Notes under the pieces: model-generated | The model's database searches: none | What the model was told of the DNA's origin: nothing | What the model saw: only the letters and a program-made list of their open reading frames with translations | Part shown: positions 19,229-26,420 of the stretch, one piece after another | Numbering within the stretch: position 1 is the stretch's first letter | Layout: each line of letters starts with the position of its first letter | Assembly (NCBI GenBank): GCA_028289645.1 | Contig: JANQOK010000007.1 | Span: 1 to 64,000, forward strand | Origin: Anderseniella sp. | GTDB lineage: Bacteria > Pseudomonadota > Alphaproteobacteria > Rhizobiales > Aestuariivirgaceae | Reading direction: 5' to 3' | DNA: 64,000 nt | Translations under genes and position numbers: made by a program

Positions 19229-20218
19229 ATGATGAAGCGCTTGATGTTGTTGGTACCGGCCTTTTTGATGATTCAGGGAAATCAAGCAAGGGCGTTTGAC
19301 TGCGCCAAAGCGGGTACCGAGACCGAGAAGCTGATCTGTTCCGACAGCGCACTCAAGCAGGCGGATGATGATCTCGGCCAGGCGTGGCGCAAGGCGCGCG
19401 CGCGGCTCGGCGAGGCTGAATTCGACATGCTCAGGCAGAACCAGCGGGCCTGGCTGAAGACCCGCGATGGCCGTTGTGGCTACGGCAGCGACGCTGAACG
19501 TGTCGACTGCCTGAAACAGCAGACCACCCAGCGTACATTGATCATTGCAGCCAGGCCGAGGACCGGGCCGGGAGGCGGTGCAGAGATGGTGCCGTTCGCC
19601 AAGGTCCAGGAAGGATCAAAGACTGCTTATGAAATTGAAATCGCCGGCGTGCGGTTTGCCGAACCGGGCGGGGCCGGGGAGGTTGCCTTCAACAAGGCTG
19701 TCGACAAGCTGGTCGGCGAGGCGCCGTTCACCGAGAAGATCGATTTCGAAACCGCGGGCCAGCTCAGTTACAACCAGTCGATCAGCCTGGAGTACGCGGC
19801 ACCAAACCTGGTGTCGGCGCTGGTGCAGACCTGGCGCTACGACGGCGGTGCGCATGGCAACTATTTCTTTTCCTCTGTCAATGTGAGCCCGCAAACCGGC
19901 GAACTGACCTATGACACGCTGTTTCCGGAGAAGGCAAAGGCAACTCTGGCCGATGCCTGCAAGAGCCGGCTGCGCGCGCATGATGCGGACCAGGCCCTCA
20001 GCCGGGCACAGGTTGCGGAGATGATGTCGCCGGATTACGCCAAGACTATTCTGACAGCGGCGGGCAACCTGTCCGCGTGGACCTTTGATACCAATGGTGC
20101 CAGGGTTCATTTTTCGCCTTATGAGCTGGCGCCCTATGCAGCAGGCAGCTTTGAATGCCGCCTGCCGCTGGACCTTTTGCGAGATTTGTCCAAAGCGGGC
20201 CAGCATCTGCCGCAATGA
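19229..20218 (+). CDS. Secreted protein with LprI-like (DUF1311) and RsiV-like domains
   Basis: The 329-residue protein has a signal peptide (MMKRLMLLVPAFLMIQGNQARA, cut before FDCAKA). Residues about 23-105 form a DUF1311/LprI-like module with paired cysteines (FDCAKAGTETEKLICSD, then CGYGSDAERVDCL). LprI-type proteins can inhibit host lysozyme. The C-terminal half resembles the DUF4163/DUF3298 region of RsiV (QTWRYDGGAHGNYFFSSVNV, then GELTYDTLFPEKA), a domain that in RsiV binds lysozyme. Joining two lysozyme-related modules points to a periplasmic lysozyme-binding role, but this is inference from families only. Confidence 0.7.
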   Translation: MMKRLMLLVPAFLMIQGNQARAFDCAKAGTETEKLICSDSALKQADDDLGQAWRKARARLGEAEFDMLRQNQRAWLKTRDGRCGYGSDAERVDCLKQQTTQRTLIIAARPRTGPGGGAEMVPFAKVQEGSKTAYEIEIAGVRFAEPGGAGEVAFNKAVDKLVGEAPFTEKIDFETAGQLSYNQSISLEYAAPNLVSALVQTWRYDGGAHGNYFFSSVNVSPQTGELTYDTLFPEKAKATLADACKSRLRAHDADQALSRAQVAEMMSPDYAKTILTAAGNLSAWTFDTNGARVHFSPYELAPYAAGSFECRLPLDLLRDLSKAGQHLPQ

Positions 20219-20329
20219 CGAAAACCGGCATGGTTAACTGAATGTCAATCTGGTTGCTGCAATTTTACCCAACAGGAGTTCAACGCGACTCGGGATTGAT
20301 GCAGTCAGTCAGTCAAGGACACGAAAGCC

Positions 20330-20758
20330 ATGCAAAACGCCGCCCTCTCCGCCGATAAAGCCAGTCCGACGCCGCCTGTGACGGTCGCCTACCCGTCCGC
20401 GCAGTGCGAAAAAAGCCCGTATTCCAGCATTGTCGGGCGTGGCAATGTTCCCCTGCTGATCGAAGACTGCCTGCTGGCCGAAGTGCCACGCGACCAGTTG
20501 CAGCGCGAATGGGAAGCCTGCAAGACAATTTCGGATGTGGATGCCGCGGATTATTGCCGGCGCGCTGCCGGGCGCCTGTCACGGGCCTTTGAAAGTGAAA
20601 TTGCTTCAGCGGACCTGTCCGACATTGTTGCCAATGCGGCTGTGCTGTTCCTGCTGTCGCTGCGCAAAAGCGGCGTTGCCTCGCCGGACCAGATCGGGCC
20701 CTGTGAAGTCTGCTATGACGGCACTGAGGTCGGCGGCCGGGTCAGCGCCACCGGTTAG
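20330..20758 (+). CDS. Hypothetical protein, 142 residues
   Basis: I do not recognise this protein. It starts at ATG 20330 with AAGGA about 10 bases upstream. It has no signal peptide or clear membrane span. Five cysteines are spread along it, two of them as CEVC near the C terminus. The middle is helical (LQREWEACKTISDVDAADYCRRAAGRL). Codon use resembles the neighbours. It lies 111 bases after the LprI-like gene and 49 bases before the VOC gene on the same strand. Confidence 0.6.
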   Translation: MQNAALSADKASPTPPVTVAYPSAQCEKSPYSSIVGRGNVPLLIEDCLLAEVPRDQLQREWEACKTISDVDAADYCRRAAGRLSRAFESEIASADLSDIVANAAVLFLLSLRKSGVASPDQIGPCEVCYDGTEVGGRVSATG

Positions 20759-20807
20759 GTGAATCGGCCAACTCGCAATCGCCGGCGATTTGTGATTTGC
20801 TCCCGAC

Positions 20808-21263
20808 ATGACCAGCGACACTACATCTGCTGACCTGTTTTCGGATGCCGCCGCATTCGGGCGGTCTCTCGGGCCCGGCATCGGCCTCAACCTGCTGGTC
20901 AGCGACACCTCAAGGCACTGCGATTTTGCCGTTGCGGTGCTGGGCGCGAAAGTCCTGCATCACAGTGACGACTTTTCGGTGTTTTCGCTGAGCGGCTCGA
21001 TCTGGATGATCCACGCCGACGGCACCTACAGGACCAATGTGCTTTATGGCGTGGCCACACAGGCGCAGGGCCGCGGCGCCGGCGCGGAACTGCGGGCTTA
21101 TGGTGTTGATCCGGACCATGCGGAAACCGCCGCGCGGGCCGGCGGCTGGACTGTACTGGCCGGCGCCGAAGACAAGCCGCACGGGCTGCGCGAGGCTGTC
21201 ATCCTGGATGACGATGGCTATGCCTGGGTGCCTGGGGTGGCGATCCAGGACCAGGAGGGGTGA
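20808..21263 (+). CDS. VOC (glyoxalase/dioxygenase) superfamily protein
   Basis: The 151-residue protein has the beta-alpha-beta-beta-beta pattern of the vicinal oxygen chelate fold: GLNLLVSDTSRHCDFAVAVLGAKVLHHSDDFSVF, then a repeat of the motif ending AVILDDDGYAWVPGV. Members are small metal-dependent enzymes or resistance proteins. Glyoxalase-like metal ligands (His/Glu) are not clearly conserved, so no reaction can be assigned. It converges with the DUF1826 gene. Confidence 0.65.
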   Translation: MTSDTTSADLFSDAAAFGRSLGPGIGLNLLVSDTSRHCDFAVAVLGAKVLHHSDDFSVFSLSGSIWMIHADGTYRTNVLYGVATQAQGRGAGAELRAYGVDPDHAETAARAGGWTVLAGAEDKPHGLREAVILDDDGYAWVPGVAIQDQEG

Positions 21264-21352
21264 GTTCAGACAAAGCGGCTGTTGCCTGTTGCCGGGATGG
21301 TGTCGGCTCCGGCCATGCGCCACCGAGCTTCAATGCTCCAATATTGAGTTGA

Positions 21353-22006
21353 TCAGTGTTGGCGCACAGAGTTTGTGGCCGCTTGTGGGTCATCAGCCGG
21401 ATCGAGAACCAGCATCAGCCTCGTCTCGCCGGTCCCCTCGATTGGCGGCGAGCGGTGCAACAGCGCGGACTCCGGCGGATCGGGCCACAGCGTGCCGCGT
21501 AGAATAATCGGTGCGCCGGTGGGGACGGTGAACACCCGTTTCGGATCCAACCCATCGGTCGAAATGCCATACTGGGTGCCGGTGCCGCGATATGTGCACA
21601 CCAGCCGCGCGGTCACGGCGTCGATATGAAACCTGCTGCAGGCGTTGTCCTTCACAACATCGAGCCTCAGGCGCAGGTAAGGGGTATCCATCAGGGTTGC
21701 GAACGTGTCCGCCAACGCTGCAATGTCGTTGACGAGCACATCACGCTGTTCGCCGCCCGGCATGCCGGCGCTGATGCAGATCAAGGATACGACATCGGGC
21801 ACGGCACGGGGCTGCACGATTACGCGCGTGCCTGGCAGGCAGGCTGGATCGAGATTGTCAATCCAGTTCTGAAACCCGGGCTCTGGCTGGCGCGGCCAGA
21901 TCACCGCGGCGGCACCGCGGGTGTGGATGAGGTTCATGGTTTGCGGACTGTCGGCCAGGCCAACTCCAACGCCTACATTGCGGACATTTTGCCGTTGGTA
22001 GTTCAT
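21353..22006 (-). CDS. DUF1826 protein, candidate member of the Zur regulon
   Basis: The 217-residue protein contains the DUF1826 signature: LRLRLDVVKDNACSRFHIDAVTARLVCTYRGTGTQYG. The His/Cys pair in this block could bind metal. DUF1826 genes are often found beside zinc uptake genes, and here it sits directly downstream of znuA on the same strand. It is separated from znuA by a strong terminator, and a Zur-like palindrome lies 55-70 bases upstream of its ATG. A role in zinc-limitation physiology is therefore likely; the biochemical activity is unknown. Confidence 0.8.
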   Translation of the reverse strand: MNYQRQNVRNVGVGVGLADSPQTMNLIHTRGAAAVIWPRQPEPGFQNWIDNLDPACLPGTRVIVQPRAVPDVVSLICISAGMPGGEQRDVLVNDIAALADTFATLMDTPYLRLRLDVVKDNACSRFHIDAVTARLVCTYRGTGTQYGISTDGLDPKRVFTVPTGAPIILRGTLWPDPPESALLHRSPPIEGTGETRLMLVLDPADDPQAATNSVRQH

Positions 22007-22057
22007 GACAGACCTGCTGCGGATGGCAGGATGGTAGCTGGGCGCATATTCATTGGC

Positions 22058-22074
22058 ATATGTTATTACATCAC
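22058..22074 (-). promoter_or_regulatory. Candidate Zur box upstream of the DUF1826 gene
   Basis: Read leftward, the core is GTGATGTAATAAC, followed by AT. Aligned on ATAAC with the znuA/znuC intergenic site it gives the shared form GTKAYKTWATAACRT, an imperfect palindrome of the Zur type. Binding is inferred from context. Confidence 0.55.
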
Positions 22075-22086
22075 ATCTGTCGGCCG

Positions 22087-22112
22087 AAAAAACGGGCGGC
22101 GCGGGCCGCCCG
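22087..22112 (-). terminator. Rho-independent terminator of znuA
   Basis: A perfect 8-bp stem (CGGGCGGC / GCCGCCCG) with a 4-base loop is followed on the minus strand by six T. It lies 23 bases beyond the znuA stop and separates znuA from the DUF1826 gene. Confidence 0.9.
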
Positions 22113-22134
22113 CCATGAACGTCTGCTGGTCTTG

Positions 22135-23292
22135 TTAGCTTGCCTCAGACAGGCAGGTCTTGATCGACGTTGCCATATTGCGGATCAGTTGGAAGTACAT
22201 GTCCGGTCCACTGGTAAGCGTCGCGCCAAGCGGATCGATCACGCCCGACTTTGCCTGCGTGCCTTCGGTTACAGTTGACACCAACTTGGGCTCGAACTGC
22301 GGCTCGGCAAACACACAGGTTGCGCCCAACTCCTGGACCTTTGCACGGATTTCGGTAACGCGCTCAGCACCCGGCATGACTTCCGGCGAAATGGTGATCG
22401 AACCGGCAGCGGTCACGTCAAAACGCTTTTCGAAATACTGGTAGGCATCGTGAAACACGATAAAGCCCTTGTCGTGCACCGGCTTCAGGTCAGCCGAGAC
22501 CTCGGTGACAAGTGCGTCAAGTTTGGCCGTTACCTTTTCGGCATTGGCTTTGTATTTGCTGGCATTTTCGGGGTCTGCCGCCGCCAGAGTTTCTTCGATT
22601 TCATGAACCATTGCCTTGGCGTTTGCAGGGTCCAGCCAGATATGGGCATCAAACTCCCCGTGGGCATGACCGTCGTGGCCGGCTTTTGCCTCTTTGTCAT
22701 GGTCGTGGTCATGGTCGTGATCGTCGTGGCCGGCTTTGGCTTTCTTGTCGTGGTCATGATCATGGTCGTGGTCATCGTGGCCGGCTTTGGCCTTCTTGTC
22801 GTGGTCGTGATCATGGTCGTGGTCATCGTGGCCGGCTTTGGCCTTCTTGTCGTGGTCATGATCATGGTCGTGGTCATCGTGACCGGCCTTGGCTTTCTTG
22901 TCATGATCGTGATCATGGTCGTGGTCATCAAAAGCGCCGCCCTCACGGAACTTAAGCTTGACCAGGTCGTGGGCGTCGATCAACTCTACGGCTTTGGCAT
23001 TCGCGCCGATTGTTTCCAGCGGTTTTTCAAGGAAGGCTTCCAATTCGTGCCCGATCCAGAATACGACTTTGGCCGATTCCAGCATTTTGGCCTGTGATGG
23101 CTTCAACGCGTAATTGTGCGGCGACTCGGCGCCCTCGATGATCAGTCCGGGCTCGCCGACACCTTCCATAACGGCGGAAACGAGCGAGTGAACCGGCTTG
23201 ATGGAGGCAACCACATTCACGTCGGCCATGGCCGAAACAGTGGAGGAAACAAGCAACGTGGAAGCGAGTAAAACAGACTTGATGCGACCCAT
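22135..23292 (-). CDS. znuA: Zinc ABC transporter substrate-binding protein ZnuA
   Basis: ZnuA is the periplasmic zinc-binding protein of ZnuABC. The 385-residue protein has a signal peptide (MGRIKSVLLASTLLVSSTVSAMA), then VVASIKPVHSLVSAVMEG, ESPHNYALKPSQA, DAHIWLDPANAK and FHDAYQYFEKRF, which hold the expected zinc-ligand histidines. Residues 122-206 are a charged loop of five near-identical 17-residue repeats rich in His and Asp, the zinc-collecting loop typical of ZnuA but unusually regular here. It diverges from znuCB-zur across a candidate Zur box and ends at a strong terminator. Confidence 0.96.
   Translation of the reverse strand: MGRIKSVLLASTLLVSSTVSAMADVNVVASIKPVHSLVSAVMEGVGEPGLIIEGAESPHNYALKPSQAKMLESAKVVFWIGHELEAFLEKPLETIGANAKAVELIDAHDLVKLKFREGGAFDDHDHDHDHDKKAKAGHDDHDHDHDHDKKAKAGHDDHDHDHDHDKKAKAGHDDHDHDHDHDKKAKAGHDDHDHDHDHDKEAKAGHDGHAHGEFDAHIWLDPANAKAMVHEIEETLAAADPENASKYKANAEKVTAKLDALVTEVSADLKPVHDKGFIVFHDAYQYFEKRFDVTAAGSITISPEVMPGAERVTEIRAKVQELGATCVFAEPQFEPKLVSTVTEGTQAKSGVIDPLGATLTSGPDMYFQLIRNMATSIKTCLSEAS
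22675..22929 (-). repeat. Five 51-bp tandem repeats encoding the ZnuA His/Asp loop
   Basis: Each unit encodes DDHDHDHDHDKKAKAGH or a one-residue variant (KEAKAGH, and a final variant leading into DGHAHGEF). Units differ by only a few third-position changes, implying recent expansion. Confidence 0.93.
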
Positions 23293-23349
23293 GACGGTCT
23301 CCCTTGATCAAGATGAAAAATGAGGTGACGTTAAGCCATTACGAGATTG

Positions 23350-23364
23350 CGTTACTTTATAACG
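23350..23364. promoter_or_regulatory. Candidate Zur box between znuA and znuC
   Basis: CGTTA-CTTTA-TAACG is a 15-bp palindrome midway between the divergent znuA and znuCB-zur starts. It aligns with the site upstream of the DUF1826 gene, so one operator could repress both divergent units. Confidence 0.65.
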
Positions 23365-23425
23365 TGTGCAATAAGACGAGGCAATAGCCGCTGCCGCAAA
23401 AAGCAGGATATACTGCGGGACCGCC

Positions 23426-24283
23426 ATGCTGAAACGACCCGACGCATTAGCCACTATGGACAATGCTGGCATCTGCCGCGCCGGCCGTTGGCTCGTGCGC
23501 GGCGTGACGTTGTCCATTGATGCGGGCGAGATCGTTACGCTGATCGGGCCGAATGGTTCGGGAAAATCCACCACGGCCAAGATGACGCTTGGCATTCTCA
23601 AGCCCGATGAGGGGGCGATCCGCCGCCGACCGGATCTGAAAATCTCCTACGTACCGCAGAAACTTCAGGTCGATTGGACATTGCCGTTGACCGTGCGCCG
23701 CTTCATGCGCCTGACCGGGCATGCCAGTGTCAGCGAGGCCGATGATGCAATGGCTGCCACCGGTGTCAGCCATCTGGCGGCAGCGGAGGTACGTACCCTT
23801 TCAGGCGGGGAGTTCCAACGGGTGATGCTGGCACGAGCCATTGCCAGGAAGCCCGATCTGCTGGTTCTCGACGAGCCAGTCCAGGGCGTGGATTTTACCG
23901 GCGAAATTGCTCTTTACGACTTGATCAAGCAGATTAGGGACGATTTAAACTGCGGTATTCTGCTGATTTCCCATGACCTGCATGTGGTCATGGCAGCCAC
24001 GGACCGGGTGATCTGCCTGAACGGGCACGTGTGCTGCTCGGGCACGCCAACCGTGGTGGCCTCAAGCCCGGAATACAAGGCACTGTTCGGCGCCCGTGCG
24101 GCACCGACACTGGCAGTCTACGAGCACCGCCACGATCATTCGCACCTGCCCGATGGCCGTGTGCGGCATGGCGATGGCTCGATCACGGATCACTGTCATC
24201 CTCAAGACGGCCACCATCGCCAGGACAGCACGCCTGGCGAGACCCGGTCCCGTCAAGATGGCGAGAGGAGTCCAGATGCTTGA
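23426..24283 (+). CDS. znuC: Zinc ABC transporter ATP-binding protein ZnuC with His-rich tail
   Basis: ZnuC is the ATPase of the zinc importer. The 285-residue chain has Walker A GPNGSGKSTTAKM, signature LSGGEFQRVMLARAIA and Walker B LLVLDEPVQGVD. After the ATPase core the last 55 residues form an unusual histidine-rich tail (YEHRHDHSHLPDG, then DHCHPQDGHH), possibly a zinc sensor or buffer. The 3' end overlaps the znuB start by 8 bases. It is the first gene of znuC-znuB-zur. Confidence 0.95.
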   Translation: MLKRPDALATMDNAGICRAGRWLVRGVTLSIDAGEIVTLIGPNGSGKSTTAKMTLGILKPDEGAIRRRPDLKISYVPQKLQVDWTLPLTVRRFMRLTGHASVSEADDAMAATGVSHLAAAEVRTLSGGEFQRVMLARAIARKPDLLVLDEPVQGVDFTGEIALYDLIKQIRDDLNCGILLISHDLHVVMAATDRVICLNGHVCCSGTPTVVASSPEYKALFGARAAPTLAVYEHRHDHSHLPDGRVRHGDGSITDHCHPQDGHHRQDSTPGETRSRQDGERSPDA

Positions 24284-25127
24284 CGATTTTTTCACCCGTG
24301 CGATCGTGGCTGGCATCGGCGTTGCGCTGGTCGCCGGCCCGCTGGGTTGCTTCATAGTGTGGCGGCGGCTGGCCTATTTCGGTGACACGCTTTCGCACGC
24401 GGCGCTGCTCGGTGTGGCGCTGGCCTTCTTGTTTGAGGTCAATATCACGCTGGCTGTGTTTGGCGTGTCGGCCTGTGTGTCGCTCGCGCTGCTTCTGCTG
24501 CAGAAGCGGGCCACCCTGTCTGCCGACGCACTGCTCGGGCTTCTGGCTCATTCTGCCCTGGCGCTGGGCCTCGTCGTACTCGCCTTCATGACCTGGGTTC
24601 GCATGGATTTGATGGGTTTCCTGTTCGGTGACATCCTGGCCGTCTCAAGATTGGATATCGCTGTTATCTGGCTGGGCGGTGCGGTTGTGCTAGGGGTGCT
24701 TGCAGCCGTCTGGCGGCCATTGTTTGCTGCGACCGTCAACCGGGAACTGGCCGAGGCTGAAGGCATGAATCCGGAACGGGCCAATATCATCTTCATGCTG
24801 CTGATGGCCGCCGTCATCGCCATATCAATGAAGATTGTCGGCGTTTTGCTGATCACCGCCATGCTGATCATTCCGGCTGCGGCGGCGCGCCGGTTTGCGA
24901 CCGGGCCTGAACAAATGGCGCTGCTGGCGGCAGGGCTCGGGGCGGCATCCGTCGCCGGCGGCCTGTTCGGGTCGCTGGAATGGGACACGCCCGCCGGGCC
25001 CAGTATTGTGGTGGCCGCGTCGGGTCTGTTCGTGCTGTCGGTTTTGCCGGCATTTTCGCGCGGCCCTGCAAAGCGCAATGAGCAGGAGCATCATGCAACC
25101 GAAATTCAGAAAGAGGCTGGGCCATGA
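24276..25127 (+). CDS. znuB: Zinc ABC transporter permease ZnuB
   Basis: The 283-residue permease has eight or more hydrophobic segments and the metal-transporter family blocks GCFIVWRRLAYFGDTLSHAALLG and ALLITAMLIIPAAAARRFA-like sequence (VLLITAMLIIPAAAA). I start it at ATG 24276 (MLDDFFTRAI), which has GAGAGGAG just upstream. The frame is open further upstream, but that region is znuC coding in another frame. The last codons overlap the zur start. Confidence 0.95.
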   Translation: MLDDFFTRAIVAGIGVALVAGPLGCFIVWRRLAYFGDTLSHAALLGVALAFLFEVNITLAVFGVSACVSLALLLLQKRATLSADALLGLLAHSALALGLVVLAFMTWVRMDLMGFLFGDILAVSRLDIAVIWLGGAVVLGVLAAVWRPLFAATVNRELAEAEGMNPERANIIFMLLMAAVIAISMKIVGVLLITAMLIIPAAAARRFATGPEQMALLAAGLGAASVAGGLFGSLEWDTPAGPSIVVAASGLFVLSVLPAFSRGPAKRNEQEHHATEIQKEAGP

Positions 25128-25534
25128 ATGAACATGTTCACGCATCCGCTGACCTGACCAAGAACCAGGCACTGGTAATGGGTGCTCTGACCAGGTCGGA
25201 CTCGCCGCTCAGCGCCTACACCATTCTCGACCAGCTTCGTGATGATGGCTTTCGCGCCCCGCTGCAGGTCTATCGTGCGCTTGATAAACTTGTCGAGTTT
25301 GGCATGGTGCACAGGCTGGAAAGTCTTAATGCCTTTGTCGCCTGCCGACATCCCAGGTGTGATGATCACGAGACCGTCGTTTTCATGATCTGCGAGACAT
25401 GTAGCCGAGTGCAGGAACTTTCCGACGATGTTCTCGCCAACAGGGTCGCATTCCTTGCCGACGAGGCTCGTTTTGCGCTGAAGAATACCACGGTGGAGTT
25501 GCGTGGCATTTGCCGAAGCTGCCAGGCGGCCTGA
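25124..25534 (+). CDS. zur: Zinc uptake regulator Zur (Fur family)
   Basis: This 136-residue Fur-family repressor has an N-terminal winged helix (LTKNQALVMGALTRSDSPLSAYTILDQL), the DNA-binding helix region LQVYRALDKLVEFGMVHRLES, the metal site CRHPRCDDHETVVF and structural zinc cysteines ICETC and CRSC. With zinc bound it should repress znuA, znuCB-zur and probably the DUF1826 gene. Its start overlaps the znuB stop by ATGA, so it is autoregulated through the operon. Zur rather than Fur is chosen from context and the CxxC pairs. Confidence 0.94.
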   Translation: MNEHVHASADLTKNQALVMGALTRSDSPLSAYTILDQLRDDGFRAPLQVYRALDKLVEFGMVHRLESLNAFVACRHPRCDDHETVVFMICETCSRVQELSDDVLANRVAFLADEARFALKNTTVELRGICRSCQAA

Positions 25535-25572
25535 ATTTCATGGTCCAGAACGTGGGCCAGCGGAATTTAAGC

Positions 25573-26166
25573 TCAGGCGACGTTGCGTTTGAGCCAGTTG
25601 CTGCGCCACAGGGTATTTGTGTAGCAGATGGCTTCGCCATAGACCTCTTCAATGATCGACGACGGCATCGGCCAGGGCAGGCGAACCTCGCCATGGGTCT
25701 CCTCGCTGCCTGTGAAATTGAGCTCGGCATTGTGCTTGTCGGCCAGGTGCCGCATGCGATGGTTTGATGACCGGCACCACAGCAGCACTGAGCTGACGCC
25801 GCGGTTTTGCAGGGCGGCGATGATGCGGGCAAACAGCGCATCGCCGACGCCTTTGTCCTGCCATTCGGGAACAACGGAAAACGCCGCCTCGGCCCGTATC
25901 GGCAAACTGTTGGCCAGCAGTTTCACCTCGCCGACACCCAGCAGTTCGCCGTCGACGAAGGCGCCAAACACCATATTGCCGCCGGCAAATGCCGATCGGG
26001 CATAGATGTCGAGAAAGCTGTCGTGCACGGCGGCGCCGAAACGCATGGCGCGCGAAGCAGGGTCGAGCCGGTCGAAATGGCTCCTGAACAGATCCCGCTC
26101 GCTGCTCCAAAGCCTGCGGATTGTAATGGCGGTTGCCGTTTCCGGTGCAGTGGAATGCATTGTCAT
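25573..26166 (-). CDS. GNAT family N-acetyltransferase
   Basis: The 197-residue protein from ATG 26166 (AAGGAAAAG upstream) has the GNAT fold. ITIRRLWSSERDLFRSHFDRLDPASRAMRFG is an N-terminal block seen in GNAT domains linked to protein lysine acetylation, and the acetyl-CoA loop is VVPEWQDKGVGDALFARII. The substrate is unknown. It converges with zur and diverges from mmsA, sharing a 254-bp gap that contains two good palindromes. Confidence 0.8.
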   Translation of the reverse strand: MTMHSTAPETATAITIRRLWSSERDLFRSHFDRLDPASRAMRFGAAVHDSFLDIYARSAFAGGNMVFGAFVDGELLGVGEVKLLANSLPIRAEAAFSVVPEWQDKGVGDALFARIIAALQNRGVSSVLLWCRSSNHRMRHLADKHNAELNFTGSEETHGEVRLPWPMPSSIIEEVYGEAICYTNTLWRSNWLKRNVA

Positions 26167-26224
26167 GGTCTTTTCCTTCTCAGTCGCCTGTATGAGTCGG
26201 GCAAAATCAATACGCATAATGTAG

Positions 26225-26239
26225 TGCTGCAATGCAGCA
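26225..26239. promoter_or_regulatory. Palindrome TGCTGCA-A-TGCAGCA
   Basis: This perfect 7-bp inverted repeat around one base lies 59 bases upstream of the GNAT start and in the shared promoter region with mmsA. It is a candidate operator. Confidence 0.45.
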
Positions 26240-26253
26240 TGGAAAAGGCAAAA

Positions 26254-26270
26254 TTGTTGCGTTGCAACAA
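26254..26270. promoter_or_regulatory. Palindrome TTGTTGC-GTT-GCAACAA
   Basis: This perfect 7-bp inverted repeat with a 3-base centre sits between the GNAT gene and mmsA. Its core TGTTGCGTTGCA recurs exactly at 14897-14908 upstream of sdhC. It may be a binding site for a metabolic regulator; the protein is unknown. Confidence 0.45.
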
Positions 26271-26420
26271 AACGTGATGACCGAATTGCGGTGGATGATT
26301 TGCCGTTGCGATAGGGAAACTGGTGCTTGCCTAAGCCCGGCAGGCTGATTAGGTTCGCGCAGATTGTGACAACCAGTTCAAGGGAGCCGTTCAGCGATCG
26401 CGGGCGGGCATGTGCGGAGT

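Noticed and set aside
22675-22929. Regular repeats that at first glance could suggest a CRISPR-like array
   Set aside because: The units are contiguous with no variable spacers and are in frame within znuA, encoding a His/Asp loop.
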